From positions 17,928,804-17,992,803 of the forward strand of contig OX235277.1 of the NCBI GenBank assembly GCA_944472155.2: DNA of 64,000 bases. The letters run 5' to 3'. The stretch comes from Trichobilharzia szidati. Its lineage: Eukaryota > Platyhelminthes > Trematoda > Strigeidida > Schistosomatidae. A program made the translations under genes and the position numbers. The notes below the pieces were generated by a model that saw nothing but the letters and a program-made list of their open reading frames with translations, was not told where the DNA came from and did no database searches. Shown in pieces: positions 32,690-45,339 of this stretch (positions within the stretch are counted from its first letter, which is position 1; each line of letters starts with the position of its first letter).

Positions 32690-33715
32690 CAAGGCGCGTG
32701 TAAAGGAGACTGTTCACTTACAAGATGACAATTGCTACTAATAATAATCAAATAGAACAGCTATTCTTTGAGCGAGATAAATTTCAGTAGCAAACTGTAA
32801 TTATGGTTATAATGTAACGACCTAGTAAACTCATTATAAAAGCCCCGTACTACTTACTAATGATAAGTAGTTCAACGTTGAATAGAAAACACATTGAAAG
32901 CAAAGTGAAGCAGATAAGAAAAAAATTTCTAACATCAGTGTGAATTTAGATAGAAGAAATATTTGACCACGCACTCTTCAAAACAATTCACGACATTTGT
33001 GAGTTGAAAAGAGATGTGGAAGTACTTAGTGGCGATGGCTGATGAAACATTTCCACGACATTGTGTCAGGTAGCTGAAGACAGCGTTGCTTGTGTTGAAC
33101 TAAGTAAACAAAGGTGACAAGCGAGGCAATACAGGCTATTCTTCACATGTGTATATAATAATTCACCTACTCCCGTTGAGCAAGGTAGATAGGTCGTCTC
33201 ATATGAGCCATTTCGAAACGTGTGAGAGAAATCTGTCCAGCGTTGCTACAATGACGCAGCACTTGTTCGATCACAAGCACAATTATATAGCATCAGATCA
33301 GCACCTGTCACATCATCTAAGTGACTCATCATTCAGAGTCACATACTAAGTGTACAGAGATCTACCAATAAAAGTGTAGTTGTATGATTTCAGAATGGAT
33401 CACTTGGGTCCAAATAGCTAGAGGAACAACAAAAATTACCAGGAATCACTAATCAGAAATTGATAACAAATGAGGAGTCCCTGTGATTTGTTGAGAGACA
33501 AATAATTAGCCATTTTGAACGGCACCCTCTAGGCTCCTATGCATTAACACTACTAACATATTTCTTCATATATATACACATATATCTGCGGAATATTCGA
33601 GGTCCTTATGCCTAGCCAACTGTATTTTAAAATATCAGCACCCCAATCAACATTCATTCCCTAGTGAAATGCGAAGGTGCCACCAGCACAACTGATAGAG
33701 TGTATTGCTTATTCA
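32690..33715. repeat. Dispersed 1-kb repeat, copy 2 (direct copy of 12680-13705)
   Basis: Same landmarks and orientation as the copy at 12680-13705, about 20 kb downstream. The flanks do not match, which marks the approximate ends. Short frames inside (for example 33149-33349) are not conserved with the other copy. Confidence 0.8.
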
Positions 33716-34002
33716 AATACTGCTTTACCAAATTTGAGCCTCGGTAATTTGATGGAAATCCAGCCGACTATCCACAGTTTGTCAGAGAGTTCGAAGTCAT
33801 GTTGAGTGGACATTTGTAAAAAATTATATTTGTGAAATCTCAGCGAGATTGAAATGAGTAACTGGTTGCTTAAAGTAACTATGACTCTCTTAAGGTAGCC
33901 AAAAGCGTCGTCATCTAATTGGTTAGTTGACATGCCTGCCATTACTTAAAATGTATCCGGTGTGCCCATACGCTACTTAGCATACGTAACATTGACAGTG
34001 AG

Positions 34003-34790
34003 ATGGTGCTGCGTATGCTCGTTGCCCCAGCCTGCGTTAGCGATTGTTCACAAGATAAAGTGTGTCTTCCCCCGTCGTCTGGCGAGGGGCTTAGCAGGGA
34101 GGCCCTCCATGTGGTGCGAGATGTGAAAATCTGTGAACATCGTGTGCTTTACAATATTGGCTTCTCTTGCCAAAGTCTCCATTTGGCTACTCTGTTCCGC
34201 CCAGTGCTATGAGTATCAACTTGAAGAAACTCACTCGGGCATGGGTAATAGCGGGAAGAGGGTATGGTTACATGAGGCAGGCACCTCCACGTGTTGATCG
34301 CTGGGTGAGGATTAACGGGAAGGCAACCCGAGCTTCAGCAAAGACCTGTCACAAGTATGAGACAACGCTCACATTCGGTTACTCAGTTATGATGAAGCAG
34401 CCATGCCGTCCTTGGCTTTACGCGTTGTGTGGGACATCGGTGGGGCGGAGACCCGGGGATTCCTGATGAGAGGACCGGGCCCAATAACAGCTGGTTAGTG
34501 GGTGGCTGCGGAGGACTGGTAATCCTTATCGCGAGGCGAAGTATGGCAACTGTTAGTTGAGGTCAGTCTGAAGTGGTGTCTAATGCAGTGGGGTGTGGAT
34601 TGGAGGTCGGGATCCGTGTCCATGAGTCAGGAGGGGTTGGCTCCAGTGCACAAAGTTACCTGATATAGACGTTCTGGTATTGACGAGGGAGGTGCCATTG
34701 GCTGTTAAATGTAATGGAAAGAGGCAGCCAACTCTCCATACACTTTTGCATGGGTCATTTGGCTGCGCACGCAATTGTGCAATGTGCTAG
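34003..34790 (+). mobile_element. GC-rich block, probable RTE 5' end
   Basis: This stretch is about 50 percent GC, against about 35 percent around it, with sharp edges. Its composition and codon style resemble the RTE copies and not the local DNA. A frame at 34167-34466 reads ARVWVIAGRGYG-like sequence, then RVDRWVRINGKATRASAKTC. I associate this kind of sequence with the leader and N-terminus of schistosome RTE elements, from memory and unverified. The endonuclease that should follow is absent, so the block would be a 3'-truncated or rearranged copy. The opposite-strand frame 34580-34774 is a shadow. Confidence 0.5.
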
Positions 34791-34840
34791 GTTTTCGCCA
34801 ACTGCCTCCATAACAAACATATGTTGGATTTGCAACAAAC

Positions 34841-35080
34841 TTGAAACAATCAAATATAAATGACGCAGACCGAGACAAAAATACACTGGTTCATTTCCAA
34901 GATCCTGGAGGCGATGACGATGCGCTCACTCTTCATAAGCAACTAGCACAACGTCAATTATATTACAGGCCAACTCAACATCAGAGCAGCTACGGAAATT
35001 CAACCAAGTCACTACGAATAACTCAGTGCACGGAAGGAATTCCTACCTCCATAATAACAAGTCTCTTAGGAATTGACTAA
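34841..35080 (+). other. Unrecognised 79-codon hydrophilic frame
   Basis: The frame begins with TTG, not ATG, just downstream of the GC-rich block and reads DADRDKNTLVHFQDPGGDDD and HKQLAQRQLYYRPTQHQSS. The composition is unusual for chance translation of AT-rich DNA. No family was recognised and no splice pattern is clear. It may be part of the same decayed element. Confidence 0.25.
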
Positions 35081-35328
35081 CTTCACTGAAACATCCCATT
35101 TGAAACGTCAAGAGACTTCCAATTCATTGCACATCTGCTTGTGTCTTCAACTACAAATACCCGTAAACTTTGTCTATATTTATATATGTGGCCGCATGTG
35201 CGTGTAATGCACTTGGGCTTCAGTCACGAAAGGCTTGGGAGCACTCATTTTGTGACTTACACATTTAATTGCATGGAGGGTTTCATCATGAGCTGACATC
35301 AGTTGGAGAACCACTGGAAAACCTGGGA

Positions 35329-35377
35329 GTACTGGACAGCTGTTTCGTCCTAGTTTGGGACTCTTCATCATCAGTAC
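35329..35377 (-). ncRNA. Degenerate PLE hammerhead ribozyme
   Basis: The helix I strands, helix II, GAAA, helix III and cleavage site match the 667-712 motif. Between helix I and helix II, however, the minus strand reads ATGATGAAGA instead of CTGAAGA: three extra bases and loss of the invariant first C of the core. Cleavage is probably impaired. Homology with the duplicated block covers about 35278-35405. On the minus strand, just 5' of the ribozyme, is GGTTCGAATCC, a perfect match to a pol III B-box (RC of about 35388-35398). No other PLE sequence is obvious nearby, so this is likely a solo terminal repeat. Confidence 0.7.
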
Positions 35378-35405
35378 GCACCCACCTGGATTCGAACCCA
35401 GGAGA

Positions 35406-38400
35406 CGCAATTATATCACTCATGAAGAAATTTAAATCATTTCACTTTGTGCTAAATATGGAGCTGAAGATGTTGTCCAGAAGGACGACGAAAGCTTCGC
35501 AACTAAACCAACCAGCTCAGAGAACACTATTAATTGCAAACTTACACATTTAGTCAGATGAAATATGGCATAACGCAAAGCTAAGTCGATTGAAAGACCC
35601 AGTGAGCTGAAGAATACTAGTCCGGTTCTCTTTCAGGCTGGATGTGAAACACAGCTGCCAACGTCATTGTCACTATACTGAAATCATCATGCTTTATCCC
35701 CGATTGTTATAAGAATGGATTATGCGTAACTGTCAGTTAATACCAACACACAAGCTTCCTACTTATAATTTCTCCTATGACTCCTTCTCATAATAAATTT
35801 GAAGGAGTCTATCTCACACAGTAGGCAGCGTGTTGACTGATAATGATACTAAAAATGATATTTTGATGATATATTAAGAGCACAAAATGCAGAGAAGAGA
35901 CACATTCGTTGAATTTAGTATCAGAAGGAGTGGATAATATATACGATGACATAATTAGTAAACCACTAGATATTCAACCATGATTATTATAACATAGACA
36001 TTTTGATTTCATTTCATACTACTGTCATTATTTTAGATATTAACACCTTCGTTTGAATGTCCTCACGGGATATAAATTTTCACAAACTTTATACTTATAT
36101 ACATGTATATAAACGAGTGTACAGCTTGATGACTGATTCGTTGAAAAGGGTCTCTTCACTGAATATCATATTCCTGATGCTACATGATAAATTACTGCGC
36201 TATTGACAATGATCTCCAGGTTCGTATAGTTCAGTTGGTGGAGCCCATGGCTGACTGACTGAAGGCCATGAGATCATATTAGGAGTTTCCCCCTATTACA
36301 TCAATATTCGTCGGCTAGTCCATTTCAAGGAGGAGTATTATATCATCAGTTTAGTAGCGAATTATCTCTTCGGTGGCAACTAACTACTCACGACTACTAG
36401 GGTAGCATAAAAGTGATTTGGAATTCACGAATCTCCTAAGTAAAAGCAGCTTTATTAAGCAGCATGCATCTCAGTTATATTTGGTAGAATGTGAAAGCAT
36501 ATTAATTAACCTTTTATATTTGACGATTGCTTAGCAGTACGCCTGCTACTCTTGAAAATCATATTTGCATGAATAGTGGACGTGAAGGGGAAATTATGAA
36601 ATTGTGACATTGGAAATTTAACATACTGCAAGTCTTCTGAGGGAGAACTGATCTCCACTTGTATGGAACTCTCAAACATTTGAAACTATTGCATGTTCCA
36701 GGTGACTTGGTACACAGATTATTCTATGCTATAGGTAGATATGCATAACAGTGGACGAGAAGTATATTTCAGATTAAAATGATTTCTGTGGTGTATGAAG
36801 ACAAATTGTTCAACTGAAGAGTTATTCACGCAAAAAAAACACTAATTGTGATTACATGAACCAATAAATGTCAAAACGCTGACTAGGCAAGACGAGATTA
36901 ATCACTGATTTAGAGAGACCTTAAGAAAAATTTCAGAAAATGGCAAGGTTGAAAGTTGTTAAATACTAAGGAAGACTAACTAATGTCAGCTCATGATGGA
37001 TCTGTAACAATCAATCAATACTAAGGAAGACAGTGAACCAATGAAATGCGTCGAGAGTTAGGTGAAAGAGAAATAAGAAATATTTCCGGAAGGTTTCTGT
37101 GAGTAGACCATACCTATGGGCATATGCAAGCCAAGACCATATGGTTAACCTGAAGGAGTACATGAATTCATATATTGCTAATTCTTTAAATGAGGAATTT
37201 TCCCTAGCAAACTACAGCAGAGTATTACTGTAATATAATTATTCACAGTTTGCGTTCCAAGTCGAAAAGAGGGTATCGGTGGCACATATCCATCCCAATC
37301 GGTGTCCTTCACTTGGCCTCTTAACTGACTGCAAGCTTGTATTTTGTAATCACAGGTTCTCACATGTAAATCAATCAAACAGAAGAAGGTAAACTGCACA
37401 CTAACGTCTTTAAAAGCCAACGCTTTCAAAGAGATATTTAGAATTTAATTCATCCCATCCGTTATGCTTGATTGGCAGGCTTTTGTAAGCATCTATCAAA
37501 CCCAACAATAGCATTAAGCAGTTGAACAGCAGGAAACCACAAAGATGGAATGAAACAGTTAGAAGAAGCGTTTGATTTGATTAGCTATCCACCAAAATGC
37601 AATAAGAAGATCTGAGATGGTTTGAAGAAAAAGAAAAATAATCGTGATACTGATAATGACGACAGAAATTATAAATAAAGCATTTTTGAAATTTGCATTA
37701 TGATGTTTCGGAGCAGATAACTGAACATTCGATGTTTAGCTGGTGCCTCGATGACTGGCGAGATAACTCTGGTCAGATTAGTCAGTGCAAATGCAGTAGT
37801 AATTCTCTCGAAAACACTTTATTCTACTACCTTTCTTTGTTAGTAGTCAAGTCATATTTTGTGAATATTTGTAACATTAACAAAGCTACTCCACTTAGTG
37901 GATGTTTGTTTGAAGTTTCAAAATTTGCGCCTTTCACTGGATTTTCCCTCGAAATCCATGATTACTATGTTGGTTGATATATGCCTACCGATGTCACTTA
38001 TTTACGAATGTAAATATATACATATGAATTATTATTTACGGCATTTTCTTCTACGTACGAAGCGTTTTTGAGTGAGGTAACTTGTGAGCATGCTATATAA
38101 ATCACGAAATATGTGAAGTGATACACTCAAAGTTTTACATAACTGATAACTGATAGCTGGTTTTACTCAGCCTATTACTCGGTGCTGACTGTTGTCCCAT
38201 TTAGGACTAATTTGTGGATGACTGTGTTGAGTGTGGCAGCGTTCCTATTACATATACCTTCAAGAGAACGCTGACACAACGAGGTTTCGTAAATTCCAAG
38301 TACTCTGAATTGATTAGCTCTTCTGAATTCTTGCCTATGCTGCGTTTTCTGTTAGCAGTGTTCCATGAATATGAACTAACACTCCCATTTCTCGCCAAAG

Positions 38401-39710
38401 AATAGGTACCTCCTCAAAGTTTCGAGATACCGTGTCTCTACAATACTGATAACATTGTAGTGTACAGCATTTTCTGTCGAAGCTACGTAGTTGGCACTGA
38501 TGTATTCGGAATGAAATATTCCATAGTGGCAGTGCTGATCAACCAAACAATTGCCTACAGAATATGCGAAACATGGTATTTCCCTTCCTGAACTATCCTC
38601 CTTCTATTTTACATGTATTTATGACATGAATATTTTTCTGTTTGACCTTAACCTGCGGTATCATTTGGATAGCATTAGTGAACACTTCTAAGTTTCAGAT
38701 GGTCATTGTTTTATAACTCGCTAAATTCAGCAACAGTCTTTCCAATGAATTACTACATAAGATTGCTAGGAATTTCTCTCCCCTCACAATCCATTAATTT
38801 TTGTTTTCTAACTGCCAGTATTTGTTGTCACGCCTATTCCACCTCCCTGAGCTTGTGAAAAATGACTTTGCAATTTGAAGTGAGACTTTGAAAGTTGTAG
38901 GTCGGGGATGAAATCTCTGCGTATCACGTAAGATGTGGTGATGAAATGCGCTGAAACAAATTGAATTCAGAACAGTCAGCTGCCAAAAGGTGTACTTCAT
39001 AACTGAAGACGAAGAAACAGAATCGAATTCAAATGAACGGAAAAGCTATTTGCAATCTTTATTCGCACTCATACTTCCAAACTAAATTGGAAATTTTTAT
39101 CACAATTTAATCACCTTCGTTATGGTGTGCAATTCAATAATAATTGCATTCGTGTAAACTGAAGTAAATAAGTGCCACTGTACAGCTTTTCAGGATGAAA
39201 TCGTCAGAAGGATACTTTTGATCAGCTTCTTGTTGTCTTCACTGTAATGCTGAAAACAACAATTAAGACGCGGTCAGGAGTGAATGAACAGGATGAATAA
39301 GTACATGAATGTACATTTAAGCTACTGACCTGCGTATAGAGTAATAGCTGCAAAATTTCATGAAAGACCAGTGCGTATTCAGATCTTGTCTTACTGCAGT
39401 CTGTAGTTTTCTGAAGACGATTAAGACTATTTATTCTCATGGATTTACATATCTGTATGTTCCATCTGTAGAAATGGAATGCATGCACTAACTAGAATAG
39501 CACCAGTAAGATAGGCTGAGTCAGTGTACTTCTTTTATATGAGGCCTAGTAAGATACTACATGTGATCTGAAATGCAAGTCATGAGCTTTGGCAAGATGT
39601 TTAACATCATATGATATATTTACTAGGGCAATGACGTAAAGTAACTGCTACTGTATAAGATGATATGAAAAAATGCTTTACTTTTACTTCTTATGAGATT
39701 GATTCGTAAT
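35406..39710. other. No gene seen
   Basis: A gene-poor AT-rich stretch. A weak tRNA-like phrase ATAGTTCAGTTGGTGGAGCC at about 36226-36245 could be an A-box relic, but no B box follows. Paired frames at 38207-38405 on both strands lie over one low-complexity-free segment and could not be assigned. Confidence 0.4.
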
Positions 39711-39715
39711 TCCAG

Positions 39716-39883
39716 CTAAAGCAAATACGTGCATGTTTGTTAACACAGATTATAACAAGCTTCCGGTCAGAGCTGTATGTCCTCACTGTTTGAAAATTAT
39801 ATTTCGTTCAAGACTTCAAAGAAGAATAGCGCATTCATACATGAGATGGCCTTCTGCAAACAATCGTCCAGGTCTCATTGAAA
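39716..39883 (+). CDS. Candidate internal exon, unrecognised gene
   Basis: Between TAATTCCAG (acceptor, ends 39715) and A/GTAAGTG (donor, from 39884) lie 168 bases with one frame free of stops. The exon starts and ends in phase 1 and is symmetric. It encodes NTDYNKLPVRAVCPHCLKII, then FRSRLQRRIAHSYMRWPSAN and NRPGLIE. The CPHC pair could be half of a zinc knuckle. No neighbouring exon was found on either side, so the gene would have long introns here, as is common in schistosomes, or this is a stray exon relic. The family was not recognised. Confidence 0.5.
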
Positions 39884-42800
39884 GTAAGTGTACTTATTGA
39901 TGATTATTTATTCTTGTAGCATGTTAGAGTGAAATCAAGAATTAGTGATAATAATTATGGGTGATTTATATAAAAGTGTGAGTGCACTGAGAATCGGTAG
40001 TGTAGGTAATGCACAGCACATCAGTTTAAAGAAATATAACAAAATCGGAAAGGGGATTTGGCTAACTATCAGGCATACTACACCGAAGAAACAAACATAT
40101 ATCTTTCATGTGTTCAGTTGAAAACCTAATGGAATCTAATATAGTGTATGCGACACTCGACGTAAACTGTTATTCGTGCATCGTTACACTTCGAATCGTA
40201 CAAATGAAATGTTCTCACACGGTTGGAAGTTTATGTAGCAAATGAAAACATGCATGGAACGAGAAAGGGTTGTAGTTTTCTAAAAGATAAATGGATGACC
40301 TACAACCGTCATGCACGTTCACATGTTCTGTGCATATGAAATATGCCCGTTGCCTTCAGTGTGTGCGCGTGTGTGTGTGTGTAATAATTATCGGCCGAAA
40401 TTGTGCGATGAATGTACTGTGTAAAGTTTTCATTTCAAAGTGAATAATAAATATATCTGTTGAAGTCTGTGTTCTCATTTCACTTATATTAGACTGGAAG
40501 CAGTACGAAGTGTTATCCAACTCAGATGCATCTTGTTCAGCTTCATGCTTAAAGTGTAAAAACACTGCTGCTAGAAGCACGAAATTTCATTTTTTGCGGG
40601 CACACAGATTCCGCTATGATCTAACTTTTGTGAGTCCCTGGTTTGGACTATATCACAAGGAAGTGGCGTCGTGACTTCATGAGTTTCAGTGTTTGTTTCC
40701 TAACAGCATATACATTTCAAAGACTCCAATCACGTTTGTATTTTAATTCAAGTGGAAAACAAGGATCAGAAAATTATTTTAAACTATTGAACAATTTTTC
40801 GAGTTGTACGCTTAAGATTATTGATGATAATATCAGCTTTTTCTAGACAGTTTGCTAACACCTTACTTAAGAACTTTCAGCATGTTTAAACCTCTTCAGT
40901 TAAGATATTCAAGTGGCATTGTATTCAGCAGTACATCGTGTGACGTTGTTGTAAGTAATATGCAAGTCTCCAAGAAATTTTTCATTCATTTTTGTTAGGA
41001 ATTGCTCCTCATTTCAGCAAACCAAATAACAATAATAACAGTGTCTTGCTTTATTCCAAAACGGTGCTTAGGATACAGTGTGAAATTTTCGGGATTTTTT
41101 ACTATTTCGCATCTAATTTGCTGAATAACAACAACGGAAAAATTACATCTTAGGGTGCACCTAACGAAGATTTATAACAGCAACTTTTGTCAGGAACAGA
41201 AACAGTTGGGGGTCAAAAGGCACAAATGTAAAATTATAACAATAATATATTAGTATTAAAAACAAAAAATTAGGAGACAAATGGGATACTGTCAACAGAA
41301 AAGCACAAATATAGGGAATAACTGATCCATTTTTATGCTAATTACACAGTTAGTCGTAAGTTTCACGTTTAACACCATCGCTATCACACAGAACGCTGTC
41401 GGGCCAAATAGGTTATCGTTGAAATTGTGTGCTTGGTTGTACGAGCAAATAATATTATATTATAAATTCTAGTCTTACGAGATGAGATTCACGGGGAGAT
41501 TTCTCTGAACAGGGAGGGTGGTGAGAGCCAGACAATATGGATTCAGACCATTTCACAAATTGTGGTCATATGATACAGACAATTGGTTCCAACGGAATAT
41601 TATTCTCACAGTAAGAATCATTGTATTTGTTGGTGTTAAGGTCTGAATACTAGTTCAACAGTTCAGTACTGCATTAGCAACAGAATGCTATATATATGTT
41701 TGAACTAAAATCACACGCTCAGTGATTCGTTAAAGAACATAAACTGTAAAGATATTAATAGTTGTTTGTTAAATTGGAAATATACCTTGACTTCGGCGTC
41801 TAGCTTTCTGCTGCTACAACATGAGTTTTGGTGTCTATCGACTATGATTGTAACGAGTCAAACTGCAGACAGCCTACCCACATACAATCTTCAATACATT
41901 TCACAATATGACATAATCCTTTTTGCGTAGCCTAGAAAAGACCAAAGGGAAACAATCAACGTATAGGTACGGTGCAAGAGTAAATGAATTATGAAAGTTC
42001 CTAAATTCTTAGGGAAGGAGGTTAATCAGAACACTCTCTTAGATACAGACAGATTAAAGGGAAAGATCAGATGATAGAATTTTATCAAGGTGTTTTGTGT
42101 TTGACTTTTCCTCTATATCAATTTCCTCTCAGCTACAAGCATCATGTGAACGAATAAGTTGGTTAAGACCATGATTATTCCTGAAGTATATAGTCGAGTG
42201 TTCATGTAACGATCCAAAATCATATTTAGATGATTAAAAGAACAACACGAAATGGAGAAGAATTTATTGGAATTTGTGTAGCTCAGTGAAATAAGCAGGC
42301 TGCTAGTTGTCTAAACACTGAAATCGATTTCAGTGAAGACAAAATCGATCACTTACTTATTTACACAGCTTACGTACATCATATTTAGTCGTTTACGTGT
42401 TTTAGAGAAGCACACATCAATATTCATGATAAGAATAAAATAACTAAGTCAGACGGATGTGTAGGACTGGCGAAATTGCTCGAGAATCGGATGTCGTACG
42501 TAGATATATGTGTTCTGTCTTTATTTTCATATCTCTAAGTAGTGAGATTTCAAAGATTTAGATCATTTCTCTATTTAGTAATGAAGATAAAAACAACAAT
42601 CGAAAATTTTTAATGATATCACATCATTGTTGTTTTAATCTTTAGTGATAAAATCAAAAAAAAACATTGAACCAGTGAAATGTAATTAGAGAGAGAGAGA
42701 TGTGAAAACAATAAACAGAACATGTACAAATATACAACGCCCATTCCTCAAGCAATTTTGCCGACGACACACACACATGAAATTATGACTTGATTATTGT

Positions 42801-43190
42801 TAATCTTGTCATAAATGTTGTCGCCTATTTCTCAGACACGTAAACGAGTACATAAGGTGTGCATAAAAATATGCATATGCAAATGATCAATTATTATATT
42901 TTAAGTCAAATGTTGTACTATATGCTGAAAATTACAAATTGAGATAATGCCACTCTTCTCATATTCTTATCACGCTCTCTCTTTAACTTACTCTTCGTGT
43001 ACATTTCAATTTGTGATCATGTAGTTATGAAAAATGCATACAGAAAGGTGATTATTTGTCCTTGAAAGTGGGTCAAATAACTCATAAATTAGACGGTGAG
43101 TGCATTCTGTTCACTACCACTGTTGTATCTAATTAATTTGTTTAAAAATAATCGTTTTTCTTTTGTTATTGTATCTCTCAGTGACCACTT
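39884..43190. other. No gene seen
   Basis: AT-rich with a GT-dinucleotide tract at 40359-40382 and a GAGAGAGAGA tract at about 42690. No coding motif was noticed. It could be the intron downstream of the 39716-39883 exon candidate. Confidence 0.4.
40359..40382. repeat. GT microsatellite
   Basis: An interrupted run of GT dinucleotides with two GC interruptions. Confidence 0.9.
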
Positions 43191-43194
43191 GAGC

Positions 43195-43685
43195 AATGGC
43201 CTGGCGTGCTATGCTATTCAACGGCCTTCTCAACGTATACCCGAACAATCTCCATTTTCTCCTACATATTTATAGAGCTCTCGGTTCTTGGTTGGTTCGC
43301 TCCAATAGTTTCTTGTTGCTTATTCTTTCTGGCTGGCCATTTGATCTTCAATATGGAACCATAGAAGGCAGCTGTTGATGGAAGTTTGCAACCTTTTGGA
43401 AATCCTTTTCGTGACACTCAGTGCAAGTTTCTGACCCGTATAGAAGAACTGAGTGAATTAAAATTGGTGTTTAAAATCCGAATCTTGTTCTTTATGTTGA
43501 CTGAGTGAGTGCAGAAGATTTCCAAACTAGTTTCAGATTGATTAAGGCGTATCTCGCCTTCCCAATTCTGGCTGGTCTTGACATCTTCATCCGTTCCTGC
43601 AGCTGTGGTTGAAACGGTTATTCCTAGATAAGTGAAGGAAGTTACTTCTGTCAAAACTCACCCGTCAACAGTGATTGGTGCCAAG
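43195..43685 (-). mobile_element. RTE 3' coding fragment
   Basis: The minus strand aligns with the C-terminal third of the RTE at 10118-12010. The frame at 43654-43418 reads TEVTSFTYLGITVSTTAAGT and then NKIRILNTNFN. The nucleotides before it correspond to the conserved RWxxxxR region and the TGGCCATTTGATCTTCAATA phrase (compare GACCATCTGATCTTGAGTAT at 10443). Frameshifted, with both ends truncated. Confidence 0.8.
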
Positions 43686-43880
43686 AGCTAACAGTTTCAT
43701 AGTACCACTTAAATTTATTAGTTAGGAACTGTAAACATATATATATTCTTTTCATATAGAAATCATGTAGTGATAAAATGACTTGTTGTATTATGTTTAC
43801 GCTCCACCTATATGTGTGTGGCATATTTGATAAGGTACAGTGGTAATTATACACTTCGTGGAGCACGTTCACCCTTGTGG

Positions 43881-44075
43881 GGTGAAAAAGAATCAATGTG
43901 GGCTAGATGTAGGAGAGCAAAGTCATTCTGAGGAGCCTAGTGACGTAGAAGATGAGGATTGGGAGTGTATTAGCGTTACACATGTTAGCTGGTACTCTAT
44001 TCAAACTAGCTGGAAACTTGTTAAGCAATAAGTGCATCACAGTCTGAATGTGCACTACAGCACTCAAGTTGTAAC
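43881..44075 (+). repeat. Dispersed repeat, copy 2 (with 29091-29285)
   Basis: Second copy of the 29091-29285 repeat. Here a frame stays open (43840-44031) with the acidic stretch EEPSDVEDEDWECISVTHVS. The matching frame in the other copy is broken, so coding capacity is doubtful. It is probably part of an unrecognised mobile element. Confidence 0.65.
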
Positions 44076-44099
44076 GAAGTTCAAGTGTGTAACTAGTTT

Positions 44100-45320
44100 C
44101 GGGGGTAAATTTAAATGCTAATATCAGCTAGTGTGAATTACATGGAGTCAACCAGCTTTCAAATACAACCTATTTTACAGAGTGAACCTAACTTCAATCT
44201 ATCTCGACGCTTAGTTAAGACCACATCGTAATGTGAAGTGTCGTTTAACCCCGTGTTATTCAAGTCCATCGCCATTTAACAGTCCGTTAAAAATAGGCAT
44301 AATGTATTCTAAAATATGTAGGATGCGTATTTCGTACAATAAAAAGCATGTTTCATGACAGAAGAAACTACAATTAAGGTACAACCTAGTGGTCAACGAG
44401 GTCTAGATCTATAATAATGTGTTTGTTAGGAGAAGGTTGAATCATTAGATTATCTGAAAACTAGACCTATGTTTGAGTTAACTTTGGCCTTCAACTCAAA
44501 AAAGTTAAGTGAAGATTATGGCTGCCAACGCCAATCTATTCCTATAACTCAGTAAAACTGAGGCGACTTTCAGCTCAGGTGAATAACACTAGTGCAGTTA
44601 TTTTCTATTAAAGCTCAGAGAACACAGCCACATCAAAAGCACTTATCACTTTTGAACATAAGACAGGACTTATAGTACGTGGTTCAGAAACACAGGGGTT
44701 AAGAATTGCAAAGCCTTTTAACTTCTTAAGGATGGGACATAGAAAGTTCGACTGCAGAGTGACAGACAAAGAAAGTATTTCTTCAACAGGTTGAATCTCC
44801 TTTTGAGGTTAGAAAACGAACCAGAAAATTCTATTTCAGCCTAGTCCCGTTTGGCAGTCCAGTTCAGGGTTACTGGTGTTATGAAAAAAGGGATGGAACC
44901 CTTTATGCCGATGAGTTGTAGTGATTATGAACATTGAACCTTTGTTTATTAGCAATGATAGCCATTGGATGGCTACTTGAAGGCGCCGGTGATTCGATCG
45001 TGTACAAAATAAAAGACGACAAAATAATATGAATAAAAGTACCATAAATTCCTTTGCAAGTACATTTGGCAAAGAGAAACGACATATATTCAGCAGATAA
45101 ACTAGACAGTGAAATTATGTTACTCGAGAGATTCCTGAAAGAACAAAAGTCATCTGTAAAATGTCACCAACAGATATGGCGAGGAAGAATATGAAAGCCA
45201 GATATAGTAACAGTCGGAAAGAAATTGATTTTCATTCAGTTTCACTGGATGTTGACGCTATTATGAAATTAATCAATAGAGTTCCATCCACGGTATTGAG
45301 CTACCTCAATGTCCTACTGG
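44100..45320. other. No gene seen
   Basis: AT-rich. Short frames overlap on the minus strand (44836-45085) without motifs. Confidence 0.4.
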
Positions 45321-45339
45321 TCGACAGTGCCAGGAGTCG

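Noticed and set aside
36226..36300. tRNA-like sequence (ATAGTTCAGTTGGTGGAGCC)
   Set aside because: Only an A-box-like phrase is present; no B box or cloverleaf follows.
38207..38405. 63-codon frames on both strands
   Set aside because: Complementary frames in the same segment with no family resemblance and no splice context.
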